Below are positions 33,280-45,153 of a stretch of DNA of 64,000 nucleotides, piece by piece. Positions within the stretch are counted from its first letter, which is position 1. Every line of letters begins with the position of its first letter. Location of the stretch: positions 5,518,001 to 5,582,000 of the forward strand of contig CM027382.1 of assembly GCA_015680905.1 (NCBI GenBank), read 5' to 3'. The position numbers were made by a program, and so were the translations under genes. The stretch comes from Coptis chinensis (taxonomy: Eukaryota; Streptophyta; Magnoliopsida; Ranunculales; Ranunculaceae). The notes below the pieces were generated by a model, which was given only the letters and a program-made list of their open reading frames with translations, did no database searches and had not been told where the DNA came from.

Positions 33280-33622
33280 GTTTTCTATTTTTATTTGCAC
33301 TTCATTTAGACTTTGTATTTATTTATCGTTTCAATTTCTATGTATTTGTGTTCCAAGTTTATTTCTATGTATTTGTGGTTTTATGAAAGGATTTCTGTAT
33401 ATGAGAATTTTGAAAATACAAATTTTATTTAGAATGATAAAAAGTATCAACTTTAAATTAAAAGAAAATATTCAATTAAAGTACATTCTAATTAAAATTA
33501 AAATACAAACTTAAATTAAAGTACGTCATTAATTAAAAGACATAAATTAAAAGACAAACTAAAATACTCAAATTAAAAAACATACAAACTCAAATTAAAA
33601 GACATATAAACTCAAATTTAGA
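33280..33622. other. AT-rich spacer between the two Harbinger genes
   Basis: The convergent 3' ends of transposase and Myb-like gene are separated by about 340 AT-rich bases with repeats of aaattaaaagacat (33530-33605). No gene. Confidence 0.5.
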
Positions 33623-34665
33623 CTATGCACTACTTTGACTACTACCAGTGATATTGCCAAGTCGATTATTTATTTTTTGTAAAATTTCTGCCCTTTTGAG
33701 TTGCCAAATTTCACGCTCGTCTTCGGGTAATCCTTCTAATTTCATTCCTAATATTTTCGCATCATTTTCATCTTCTCGAACTCGGAGCGCATCTTTCTTC
33801 AATTGAAGTTTTTCTTTTTGGATTTGAAGCTTCCAATCCATCGAATTTTTCTTCAATTGAAGTTTTTCGAATTCCATCTCATCTTTCTTCAACTGTCTTT
33901 GAGCTTCCAATTCATAGCCTTCTTTGGTGGTTATAGAAAGTTCCATCAGAAAATCATCAAGTTTCTTAGCGGATTCCTCCACTTTAGAATCACCTTATTC
34001 TTTCTCTTTTTGCATTCTTTTTTTGTCTTCTTTCTTTCCAAGAGGTTTATCATCAAGACCATGAACTTGGTGTGGATCATAATCCATTGATTGAGTTGTC
34101 GCAGTTGATATTGGAATTGATGAACCTCCTTCCCCACTGTTTGACTTCGACTTTTTGGTGGGATGCAAATCATTTCTCAACTATAGCCTCTTCCATTTGG
34201 GTGAGTCTTTCACCATATTATAGCATTGCATCCACTTCCAAACCCCATTATGCATCACATATTCACTTATTGCTTCCTCAACCTACCAATTAAGCAAAAA
34301 CTAAATTAGAATTGAAAAATATATTTGTTAATCAAAATAACAAATAAAAAGTCAATACTTACCATCATATTGTCATTATAGACACTTGAAGGAGATGTTT
34401 GAATTTTAGAAAGAATAGCATGAAACTTGTTGATATTAGCTTGAATAATAGACCAACGGTGTTTCATACCCGTCAAGTTGCGTTCGATCATTCTTCCTAA
34501 ATTTGCATGAAATGCATTTAGAATTCTAGCCCAAAAATCGTTCGACTTTTGCTCATTTCCTACTACACCATCTTGACTAACTTGTAGCCAACTATTGGTG
34601 AGAGCAATATCTTCTTCTTGTATCCATGAAGCCCCTCTTGATTTTGATTTTGGTTCTTGACTCAT
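33623..34665 (-). pseudogene. Harbinger Myb/SANT-like accessory protein, decayed
   Basis: Read from 34665 downward: GASWIQEEDIALTNSWLQVS, NDFWARILNAFHAN and LTGMKHRWSIIQANINKF form the plant Myb/SANT-like DNA-binding domain found in Harbinger ORF1. After an intron-like gap (34290-34370), WKWMQCYNMVKDSPKWKRL leads to KRKKKS-type basic sequence and a long helical C-terminus rich in K and E (QLKKDEMEFEKLQLKKN, MKLEGLPEDEREIWQLKRAE), the 'NAM-associated' C-terminal domain, ending at 33626. Stops and frameshifts (near 34183 and 33995) break the frame. In active elements this protein helps the transposase bind the termini and enter the nucleus. Genome annotations often mislabel such genes as 'glutathione S-transferase T3-like'. 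Confidence 0.8.
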
Positions 34666-34961
34666 TGTTGTTTTAAGAATAGAGAGTAAAGAGTAGAGAG
34701 TAGAGAAAAGAAGTGAGTGTAAAAATATGGGGTGAATGTTTCAATTTATAGGGTTAGAAAGATATAGCCGTTTTTTGCCCATTGTTGTAATTGAGAGCAC
34801 GCGGTTTTAGGAAAACTGTGCGGTTTTGGCAAAACCGCGCCATAGAAGCCCATTTAGCAGCCCAAGCCCACGCGGTTTTAAACCGCGTGAGTGATTTGAT
34901 ACAACACCAAACCTGGAACCAAATATTGGTCGATTTGGTGTTTGATGCTAGGTTGATATCA
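34666..34961. other. Right subterminal part of the Harbinger element
   Basis: It has several copies of gcggtttt / aaaaccgc (34800-34890). The same phrase recurs in the left subterminal region (29150-29215), so these are likely subterminal transposase-binding or palindromic repeats. Confidence 0.5.
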
Positions 34962-35373
34962 CTGCTAAAGATGCTCTAAGCTATGTTGCGTGTTATATTT
35001 TACAGTTTTCACAGCATGTGTTGGAATGTGCATCCCTTTCTTTGGTGGGTTGTTAGGATTCTTTGGAGGGCTGGTGTTTGCACCAATATCATATTTCGTG
35101 AGTGTGAATGCCAATTTCCTTATTTGCAACTCTATTCTCCCAATTGCCAGAGTTTTATTAATATAGCCTTTGACGAAACGTGGTCGAGTTGAAATTTCCA
35201 AATTAAAAGTTATTTATACCGTCACAACTCACTAGAATTGCCCTCATAATTGTCATATAAATGACGCATAATATGTTGTTCACGCAAGATTCCTTGTATG
35301 ATGTGGCTTATCATCCACAAACCTAGAAGGTGGAGCTTTCATTGGATCTTATGCTGGGTAATTTCATTCAAGT

Positions 35374-35387
35374 CCAAACTACTTTTG

Positions 35388-35447
<60 letters not shown>

Positions 35448-35459
35448 AAAGTAGTTTGG
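35374..35459. repeat. (TA)n tract flanked by 16-bp inverted repeats
   Basis: CCAAACTACTTTTGAT (35374-35389) and its exact complement ATCAAAAGTAGTTTGG (35444-35459) flank about 54 bases of TA repeat. The whole can fold into one long hairpin. It starts 16 bases after the donor of the LHT exon ending 35357. Confidence 0.9.
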
Positions 35460-35659
35460 TGTTTTATGATGCCATTTGTATAATTCTTATTAGTAAAACA
35501 TATGAGAAGAGTATAGCTAGAGTCTAGAGCTATGACACTTATTGCTATTTTAGAGTCCCTCTATAACCACAAAAAGTTTCAAGTTCTAAGAAGTGTCTTA
35601 CAAAGGGGTTTGATTTATTTTGAGTGTTTACTTACAAGGTTTTAATCATACTAAGATTT

Positions 35660-38285
35660 GTGACGCGAGACATTGAACTAACCTAAAAAAATAATTAAGT
35701 TAAAATTAGAAAATTGGTAACTAATATCAAAGAATAATTAACTAAAAATCGAAAACTAGATGCAACTACACTGAAATAACCTAAAAAAAAAATTAATGAA
35801 AAATTGGAAACTGGATGCAAATGCATTGAACTATGTAACCTCAAAGAATAATTAACATAAAATCGTAAACTGGATGGAATTGCAGTGAACCTCAAAAAAT
35901 AATTAATGAGAAATTAAAAATTGTATGTAAATGCATTGAACTAACCTAAACTAACATCAAATAATAATTAATGGGAAATCGGAAACTGGATGCAAATGCA
36001 TTGAACTAACCTAATTAACGGGAAATCGGAAATTGAATGCAAATGCAACAAACTAACCTAAAAAAACAATTAACGGGAAATCAGAAACTAGATGCAACTG
36101 CATTGAACTAACCTAATTAATAAAAAATTGGAAACTGGATACAAACACAATAAACTAACCTCAGAGAACAATTAACGGGAAATCAAAAATTGTAAGCAAA
36201 TTCATTGAACTAACGTCAAAGAATAATTAACAAAATATCGAAAACTTGAAGCAACTACATTTAACTAATCTCGAAAAATAATTAACGGGAATTCGAAATC
36301 TATAAGCAAATGCATTGAATTAACCTCAAAAAATAATTAAAAGGAAATCGGAAACTGGATGCCATTGTATTAAACTAACCTCAAAATATTACTCACAGGA
36401 AATTAGAAATTGGATGTAACTGCATTGAACTAACTTCAAATAATATTTATCGGGCAATTGAAAACTTGATGCAAATGCATTTAACTAACCTCAAAAAATA
36501 ATTAACGTAAAATCGGAAACTGGATGCAAATGCATTGAACTAATATCTAAAAATAATTAATTGGAAATCGGGTTCAATCTGGTCACAAATGTATTGAACT
36601 AACCTTAAAGAATAATTAAAGGGAATCAGTAATTGGATGAAACTAACATTTTATTTTTGCATGGAACTAACCTCAAATAATAATTAACGAGAAATCGAAA
36701 ACTAAATGCAAATGCATTGAACCAACCACAAAGAATATAGAACGGGATATTCAAAAATGAATGTAACTGCATTGAACCAACCTCAAATAATAAATAACGG
36801 AAAATCTAAAACTAGACGCAACTGCATTGAAGTAAGCTCAAAAAATAATTAACGAAAAATTGGTTTGGATGCAAATGCATTGAACTAACCTCAAAGAATA
36901 ATCAATGGAAAATTGGAAATTGGATGCAAGTGCATCAAACTAACCTCAAAGAAAGTTGAAAATTGGATGCAAATCCATTGAACTAAACTCGAATAATAAT
37001 TTACAGGAAAACAAAAACTAGATGCAAATGCATTGAATTAACCTCAAAAAATAATTAACGGAAAATAAAAAATTAGATGAAATTGCATGGAACTAACCTT
37101 TTTTTTTTCTTTGCATAGAACTAACCCCAAAGAATAATTAACGTGAAATCAGAAATTAGATACAAATGCATCGAACTAACCACAAATAACAATTAACGAG
37201 AAATCGAAAACTGGATGCAAATGCATTGACCTAACCTCAAATAATAATTAATAGGACATTAGAAATTGAATGCAAGTGTATTGAACTAACTTTAGATAAT
37301 AATAATTAACCTATAAATCATGACTGTATGCAAATGCATTAAACTAACCTTAAAACGAGAAATCGGATACTGGATGCAAACACAACGAACTAACCTAAAA
37401 GAATAATTAATGGGAAATCAAAACTTGATATAAATCGAACAAACAAACCTCAAAAAATAATTAATGAGAAATCGGAAACGGAATACTAATACGTTAAACT
37501 AACCACAAATAATAATTAATTAACGGGAAATTGAAAACTGGATACAAATATATTGAACTAACCTCAAATAATAGTTAACGGGAAATAAAAAATTGGGTGC
37601 AAATTCTTTGAATTAACCCGAAAGAATAATTAAAGGAAAATCGGAAACTTGATGCAACTGCACTAAACTAACCTAAAAAATAATTAACGGGAAATCGAAA
37701 ATCGGATGCAAGTATGCAACTGCATTGAACTAATCTCAAAAAATAATCAACGAGAAATCTGAAACTAGATGCAATTGCGTTTAGCTAAACTCAAATAATA
37801 ATCAACATGAAATCAGAAATTGTATGCAATTGCATTGACCTAACTCTCAAAGAGTACTAACGAGAAATCAAGAACTGGAAGAAATTGCATTAAACTAACC
37901 TAAAGAAAATCATCGGGAATTCTCATAAATTGGATGCAAATGCATTAAATGAACTAACCCTATTTATTTATTTATTTATTATTATTTTTTGCATGGAACT
38001 AACCTCAAAGAATAGTTAATGTGAAGTCAAAAACTAGATACAAATGCATCGAACTAATCTCAAAGAATAATTAACATGAAATCGGAAACTGGAGGCAAAT
38101 GCATTGAACTAACTAAAAATAATAATTAAAGAGAAATTGAAAACTGGATGCAACTGCATTGAACTAACTCAAAATATAATTAAGGGGAAATTAGAATGAA
38201 TGCAAATGCATTGAACTAACCTTAATGAATAATTACCGGGAAATCAAAAAATTAGATACAATTGCGTTGAACTAACCTAAAAACA
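35660..38285. repeat. Tandem array of a ~55-bp unit (about 45-48 copies) in an LHT intron
   Basis: The unit can be written as tgcattgaactaacctcaaa, then gaataattaacgggaaatcg, then gaaactggatgcaaa. Copies vary by point changes and small indels but keep the phase for about 2.6 kb. A few are interrupted by T-rich insertions (near 36645, 37095 and 37965-37990). There is no coding capacity. The array lies between the LHT exon ending 35357 and the last exon at about 38799, and is followed 360 bases later by a Helitron-like 3' end. Confidence 0.95.
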
Positions 38286-38640
38286 TAGTTGTATTATATG
38301 TAATTGGAATGTTCGACAAGTATATTTTTGTATTTAAAATAGTGTTTATCATATATATCTATTTTCGTATGATTGGGAATGACTTGGTATTCAAGTAGCT
38401 TAAGTATGATCTTTGCCTTATTAGACATTCTAACAAAAATTTAATCAAACTTCTATTATGTAACAACAAATAGAAGTCGAAAGATTTTATCAAACTTGTA
38501 CTCTATCTTTTTATAGAGTATGGGGTTTTCACGTTACAAGAAATTTGGATGTGTGATCAATATAACATTTATATATCTTATAACTGTGCATAGTTACAAA
38601 TATTTTTCATAATAATTTAAGAATAATTTAATATAGTGAC

Positions 38641-38670
38641 CCCTGTTCGTAGGACGGGTTCGAAAGCTAG
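38641..38670 (+). other. Possible Helitron 3' end
   Basis: Imperfect stem CCTGTTC-GTA-GGACGGG followed by ttcgaaag and CTAG at 38667-38670, then T. This is the same layout as the clear Helitron end at 14209-14236. If it is real, the 55-bp array probably belongs to that Helitron. I could not find a convincing 5' TC end. One candidate is the TC just right of the TA tract at 35445. Confidence 0.5.
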
Positions 38671-38891
38671 TGATGATTTAATGGCGTATATATTAATTTG
38701 TTAAAATGGTAGTTGTTGAAGGTAGAATTTCCTTGTAGTATGTTGTTGGCATTGACATATGTTTGTTTTTTTGTGTGTTGTTACATATTCATATTGCAAT
38801 TATTATTGGATGCTTGATCATGGTCTTATCCCCCATTGAAGATGCTCGAGAAATTGCTCTTTCTGCTAAATCATACAATTTTTTCTCTTAA

Positions 38892-39106
38892 TTAAATGAA
38901 TCGAAGAAGCTGTACTGTGTATATATATTACTAGAGGTGCTCGAGTAGCTAATGCTTAGCTTAAAAAGGAAGTTGAAAACTTTTTCCTTTTCCATTTTTT
39001 TATGCATGTACAGGAAACCCTAATGACTTTTTACTCGTATTAACCTTTGGACATTTTGTTGCAATGGATTATATAATATAATATATGACTTGTGATGAAC
39101 TCAACT
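38892..39106. other. 3' flank of the LHT gene up to the second LINE
   Basis: AT-rich, no gene. It ends at the CAATCGAA target duplication (39107-39114). Confidence 0.5.
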
Positions 39107-39114
39107 CAATCGAA

Positions 39115-39989
39115 CTACACCTGGTCTAACCATCGTTTGTTTGGTGATTATATCCTTCAACGTTTAGACCGAACACTTGTAAATGCGGAATGGTTTGAAT
39201 TATTTCCCCATGCCTTAGTACAAAACATTCCTATTACCTCTATCATTTATACCTCTCTATTAAACTATCAGGCACCACAACCAACTCAAAGAAACCTTTC
39301 CGTTTTTTTGATATGTGGACTATGGACCTTACTTGCAAGGCCACAATAGACTCAGCTTGGAAAGAGAAATCGGTTGGTTCTCCTGCTTTAAATGTCCATT
39401 ATAAGATGAAGAACACAAGTACCAAATTGCAGAAATGGAATGTGAAAGTGTTTGAGATTATCACACAACAGATAAAAAAGGTTTGAAAGGAGTTGGAGCT
39501 TGTTTGCTATGGTAATATGAATGATGCAACGAACTATTACAAAGCTGAAGAACTGACGCAGCAACTTCAAAAGTTACTAGAAAAAGAAAAAAGATTTTGG
39601 CAACAAAAGGCAGGATTCAATTGGATTAAAGAAAGAGGCAGAAACACACGATTTTTTCATCTCTCCACTGTTTATAGGCGAAGGAAGAATAAGATAGAAA
39701 AACTAAAAGATGATGCAGGGAATTGGCATACTGACGAAAAAGTGGTGGGTGCAAATGTTAATGACTATTTTCGAACTATTTTTACTTTTGATAAACCTCT
39801 TCCAAATGTAAACCTTCTTAGCCTTTTCAAACCTTGTATCACTCTCTGTGAAAATCTTAATCTCATTGAATCCCCTACTGACGCAGAGATTTGGAACACT
39901 GTGAAACGTATAGGAACTCTTAAGGCCCCTGGTCCGGATGGATTTTAGGGGTTTTTTTTTTCAAAAGTATTGGGATATTATTAGGGAAA
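39115..39989 (+). pseudogene. LINE ORF2, first part: endonuclease end to start of reverse transcriptase
   Basis: Endonuclease C-terminus (LDRTLVNAEWFELFPHALVQ) then the linker with the usual plant-LINE phrases (FWQQKAGFNWIKERGRNTRF, FHLSTVYRRRKNKIEKL, TLKAPGPDGF at 39920-39947). In-frame stops at 39346 and 39948 and a shift near 39300 show decay. The frame runs up to the insertion at 39990. Confidence 0.85.
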
Positions 39990-41097
39990 TGTCACACCCC
40001 AAATTTCCAGAAAATTAAAATAGGGAACTATCCTCACCCTATTCCATATTCTGAAAACCCAGGATGAAACGAAACCCTAATAACCCATTACTAAACATGA
40101 TATAGAAAAATGAGATCAAATTAAAACCGAAAGAACAACTCTTCATTCACCAATAAAATCTATTTCAATCATTTCAACTTGGAAGACAAATTAGTTCCGT
40201 TTTCTCAAAACGGCATGTAGTTTCTTCCCAAGTAAGATTTCAATCCCAATATACATTTCCAAGAAACTCATATAACCGTACCCATTATTCTCATTTTCCA
40301 AATTAACTCACAATATAAATACCACTTACATTCCACTTATTTAATACACATATAATAACTTAATTTAAATATGAGTTTGATACACCTTACCTTTAAGCCA
40401 TCACGTCGTTTTAGGGTAGGATATTTACGTCCCTGCAGAAAAGATTAATAGATCCTACCCTCCTGCAAAACAGAGTTAGACATCACAATAAAATGATTTA
40501 TTTCAGCCAGTCAAATTTCCATTCATAATCAAACCTTATTTAAGACATTAAAGTCTAATTGATGAAACATAGTTTGTCCCTCATATTTGGAAATACCACT
40601 TATCATTACACTAATAGGTCATTCATGGCACATTCAATGAATACCTTGGGTCATTCCTGCCACATTCAAGGAATACCCATCATAACACCAATAGGTCATT
40701 CATGATACATTCAATGAATACCTTGGGTAAATCCCGCCACATTCAAGGAACACTACTAAAGAATGACACATATACCACGGTCAATAAGAACGTTTATACC
40801 ACGGTTCTTCCAAAAACCGTGGGAAATACTTATATACCATGGCGGAAATTTCTTTGGTCATTGGTTTACTAGTATATGCCACAGTTACATGAAAACCGTG
40901 GGATAAGTTGGGCCATATACCATGGTTAGTTTTTTTTTCAACATGAGAATACTTCACATCCCCACTACCTTAAACATAAACAGTGGTATATAAATTTTTC
41001 ACTTTCTACCGTGGTTTATGACTTTATGCCAAATAGTCAAATATCGCGAAAAAAAAAAAAAACACAAAAGATCTAAACTCATTCAAATTGGATTCCC

Positions 41098-41130
41098 CAC
41101 TACACCAAAAGGGTAATTTTTGTAACGCTC
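41098..41130 (+). other. CACTA-like terminus, element 2
   Basis: CACTACACCAAAAGGGTAAT lies inside the larger CACTA element and looks like the left end of a different CACTA family, followed by ttgtaacgct and acgttt repeats. No matching right end was found, so it may be a truncated or nested element. Confidence 0.4.
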
Positions 41131-41567
41131 TCATTTTTTTTCACTTGTAACGTTTTTTAACCGTGACACAATTATTAACGTTTATAAAGTGTTAGCATGT
41201 ACTTTATATGTTACTTAAATTTTAGATAATTATCGAATTAATTTGTCACGGTTGACTAACATATGGATATCGTCAGAAATAAAATAAAAAAGAAAAAAAA
41301 TTGAAAAATAAGAAACAGTATAAAACCAATCCCGCACTCCTCTCTCTCACTTTCAAAGGAGGGAAGTGGTTGGCTCAAACCAGTACTTCTTCATCTAAAA
41401 CGAAGGTAAGTTTTTTTTTTTCTTCTTTTGTTAGTTTTTACTTTCCTTCTTCTTCTTCAATTATTCTTTTCTTTTTAGGGTTTGGAAAATTAAGGTTTTT
41501 ATTTTCGTGAGGAAAATCCAATTAAGGTTTTAATTGGATTTCAGATTTCGGTTTGAGAACGAGTTAG

Positions 41568-41600
41568 CACTACAAGAAAATGGGATTTTTGCCATGGAAG
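41568..41600 (+). other. CACTA-like terminus, element 3
   Basis: CACTACAAGAAAATGGGATT is close to the commonest plant CACTA end (CACTACAAGAAA). It is followed by subterminal phrases such as cccacggctaattaccctag and gccgtggct. A possible right end is tttttatagtagtg at about 42510-42524, but the match between ends is poor. Confidence 0.45.
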
Positions 41601-44600
41601 CCCGGTATTTTTACCCACGGCTAATTACCCTAGCTAAATAACCAACAGATGTTGGTGCCGCCATCTTGCTTCAAAGGTCCATAGCACTATTTTGGAACTC
41701 ATAGCCACTATTAAGCGACACTTTTAGCCGTGGCTGTTGCTATGGTTTCAACCGTGGGATACATGTGTGAACGGCTTTAGATCTTGTTATGCTGTCAAGA
41801 GCCGTAGGTAAAGGTCCACCTTATCATATATTATCTAAAACACAAGAAAAATTTAGAAAGACATAGCTCGAAACTGCACTTCAAACCAACGAGAAGATCT
41901 GCCACTCCCACTTTGTGACTGGATGAATTAGAGTTATTATTAAATCGTTGGGATTTATGGGTGGAGGACGGACGCGCCTCTTTTTATTTCGATATACAAA
42001 GGTAAAAAATTATATCTTTTGTGTTCTTCTGTAAGGCAATTCTACAAATACCATCTTTTTGATATTTTCGCTAATTGGGGTTTCACTTGTCATATTTAAT
42101 TGAATTAATGTTGAAGCTTTGGTTTTTCGAGAACCCCAGTTCTTATAAGCCTAATTTCTTGAGTATTTAGGGTTTGGAAAGCGAAATCTGATTTGAAAGC
42201 ATTTACTGGATTTCAAATAGAAACTAAAACTTTATCTTTATCTGGAATTGGTTCATAAATAATTTCCTTTTATGCGATTCGGAGGGTTTGGTTCCATGGG
42301 ATTAGCTATTCTGGAAAAAGTGAAGTCAATCGAAACCCTCGAGTTGCAAGCGACATAAGAAGATAGAGGTTCTTTGGTTCGTGTGATAGCTCTTGACTTT
42401 AGTGACATTTCTTTATGGCACCGGTACTTGTACCCAAAGACTTATTCTCCTTATCCCGCAAAGACCTTCGTTGTGTAACTTTTTCTTTATGGTATCATGG
42501 ATTTTTTTTTTTATAGTAGTGATTGATTGGTGAGCCAAGAATGCATCTCTTAGTGGATTTCCGAGAGCGAGGGCCCTCGAACACTTCCTACTACTAATTG
42601 ACTTCCCCGGTGCTTTGCTTTCTTTGCTGAATTCCCGGATAGCCGAAGTTGGTGAAGCTCTTAGATGGGATTGTTGGAATATTGTTGGGATAGGGCGAAG
42701 CGTGAAGCCAATCTTTGGTGGAAGGTGTCAAAGGAATTGAATCAAGAGTAGGAATGCAAAGAATATGGCCTTTGATTGAAAGGCAACTAAACTAGTCTTG
42801 GCGAGAGGTGCATAGCGAAACTTTCTCTATTATAGTAGAGCTACACAATCTTGAAATAGAATAACTTATATGGTTAGATTGTTCATCACCGCTAGTATCT
42901 ACTTGCTTCCTTTTGCTATGTTGATGTGCACCTGCGTATAGTGTGGGATCAAGTTTGTCGTCTTGCGAGGGCAAATGAGTGTGCAACGTAACGGGTTGTT
43001 TGGAAGTGAGGAGACTACGACTTGTTATTATTTATAAGCGAAAAGTATGATAGCTATTAAGCGCCTAGTGATTGTGATTTCGTGCTCAAATGCTTATTTT
43101 GCTTATGGTGGGGGCGGCCATAGTAGTCGTTCTTAGTTGCTTGCTTGGACTTTGCTTTTGTGTTGCCTTAAGCCGTGGTGCAATATTTATATGGTTGAAT
43201 GTGTATGTTTTGAATGATTGTGGTGATGGTAGTAACTAGTAACTGATGAATATGTGAAGAGTGAGCATAGGTTTATCTGTTCAATATTTCTATTGCTTTT
43301 ACTTCGAGTTCTGCCTAAACTTCTTGTGGAAACTTGTTTAACGTGTAATGGTGCTACAAGCTTTTATTATGCTCCAGATCAAACCCCAGCCCCAACCATA
43401 GAGGAGCAATCTTACGAGTCTATATCGATTAACTTGTGAGGTAAGAAGTATTGGATCCCTATCTAGCTAGCTAGTTTTGGGAAGTTTTGATAAGGTTTTA
43501 GTGCAATTTTTTTTGTCATGTTACCTTTAAAAAATATAGAATACCCATCTTTTTCTAAAGCATAGTTGGTTTGTATGAAGTGTGAACCCACATTATTTGG
43601 TTATGGGTGTGATACTTTTTGTGTCTGTTTTAGAATTATTTTGTTTTGATTATTTCATATTTTCATGAATGATTGAAAATTTGAAATAGATTTGTGGATA
43701 GTTGTGGCTAGTTACACTGGAGTCTTTCTGAAGATTAATTGCTAGTTGCACCATGAGTCTTGATCCCAACAAGTGTTGGAATTCTTCAAAGGTTTCTCTT
43801 TAGAACTTTGTCTAAATTTAATTTATAAAATTTTAAACGTTGCCTTAGCCAGAAATGTAGAACAACTAGTACTAAAATTATATTTTATTTTGAGTTTTAG
43901 AATCAATTTTGTATTTCCAAAAGGAATCCTGGAAGACGACTTTGCTTATAGCTTATCAGAGCCTTGGTGTAGTGTATGGTGACTTGACTCATGGCTGGTG
44001 TAGTTATTTTTTATTTTTTATTTTTATTTTTTTTTAATTTTTTCCAATAGGTGGTGTAGTTGTAGTTAAGTTTTGCTGTCATTCATTGAGAATTACTCAA
44101 GTTCGATTGCTCTACCTCATTGTAAGCTTGTAGCACTTTACACTACCATTTGACATGTGTTATCTTTAAACATGTATACATCACATTAGGTCTCAAGCCA
44201 ATAATCTTAAATGTTGTTGGTAATCTACTTAAGATTTTAAAAGAAGGCGGCATTTAATCACTTATATTCCTAAACTAGCTTTTTGGTCTATGTTGTGCAA
44301 GTACATGTTCTTTATTTTATGTTCTATTAAGGTTGATAGTTGATATTCATCAGTCAAGAATGTGGAAGTTCTTATCGGTTTCTCTCTTGCGGGTGATTCA
44401 AGATAAGGGATATGTCGACCATGTAACTTAACTAGAACTGAAGGGAGACATACACGCAAGATGAACTTGATGGTGTTCGACTTCGATATTATTCATTCAT
44501 CCAGGGGAAAATGGGGTGTTTCAAATCGGTTTAAATGAGGATGAGTTTTAGCTATGTTCGGACCCCTCTAGTTTAATTTATGAGTATTACCTTTTTAATT

Positions 44601-44813
44601 TATGAAAAGGAATTTGAAGTTTGTTTTCTTAGTGCACTCAAAAAAATTAATGGAAGTTTTTATTATTATTATTATCTTTTTTTTTGCATGTTTGATAGTT
44701 TATTGTACATTTTGGAATTTGTTGGGAAGATGGAAATGTTGTATGTAGGCGGTATGTGTAAATTTTGTTATCTTGAGGTTCGGTTTTTAAGTGGAAGACT
44801 ATTACTAGCATTA

Positions 44814-44818
<5 letters not shown>
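41601..44818. other. CACTA interior without recognisable genes
   Basis: About 3.2 kb. The few open frames (43254-43439, 43773-43982, 42792-42986 minus) are short and unlike any family I know. No transposase (TNP2/TNPD) sequence was seen. Parts such as 42540-42720 have a more gene-like composition (agagcgagggccctcgaaca, ttgaatcaagagtagg) and might be captured host DNA. Confidence 0.4.

Positions 44819-44852
<34 letters not shown>
44819..44852. repeat. (TA)n microsatellite
   Basis: About 16 TA repeats just inside the right subterminal region of the CACTA element. Confidence 0.9.
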
Positions 44853-44857
<5 letters not shown>

Positions 44858-45153
44858 TTTGGCATAAATCGTAGTGTTTAGTATAACTATATACCACGGT
44901 ATTATAACACATACACTAATATAAACCACGGTTTCAATAGCTTATATGCCACGGTTCTGTTGACAACCGTGGTATATAATGGGCATACAAACCACGGTTC
45001 TTTGAAAAACCGTGGTATCTGTTAAACATATATACCACAGTTTTGCTATTATTATATACCACACCACCTATTCTCACGGTTGTATAACAGTGGTAAATAT
45101 ATTTATACCACACTTAAAAACAGTGGTATAAGTGTCATTTTGTAGTAGTGGAA

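Larger units (their letters stand above)
29023..34976. mobile_element. PIF/Harbinger DNA transposon in an LHT intron
   Basis: Perfect 15-bp terminal inverted repeats, GAGCATCTTTAGCAG at 29023-29037 and its complement at 34962-34976, flanked on both sides by TAA (29020-29022, 34977-34979), the 3-bp target duplication typical of PIF/Harbinger. It carries both genes expected of the superfamily: a DDE transposase on the plus strand and a Myb/SANT-like protein gene on the minus strand. A Copia retrotransposon interrupts the transposase. The insertion lies between LHT exons ending 28811 and starting 35006. Confidence 0.92.
40751..45150. mobile_element. Non-autonomous CACTA (En/Spm-type) transposon
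   Basis: Left end CACTACTAAAGAATGACACA (40751) and right end, read on the other strand, CACTACTACAAAATGACACT (45150) are imperfect inverted repeats. The 3-bp target duplication GAA flanks both (40748-40750, 45151-45153). Removing the element rejoins a host phrase found intact nearby (caaggaatacccatcataac, compare 40668-40690). Both subterminal regions carry many short copies of accacggt / accgtggtat in both orientations (40775-40980 and 44890-45120), as CACTA transposase-binding sites do. No transposase reading frame is present. Confidence 0.88.

Noticed and set aside
33623..34665. The minus-strand Harbinger gene as a host transcription factor or glutathione S-transferase
   Set aside because: Its position between the inverted repeats next to the transposase and its Myb/SANT plus Lys/Glu-rich layout identify it as the accessory gene of the transposon.
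35660..38285. The 55-bp array as a CRISPR array
   Set aside because: The units are contiguous and degenerate without unique spacers, and the genome is that of a plant.
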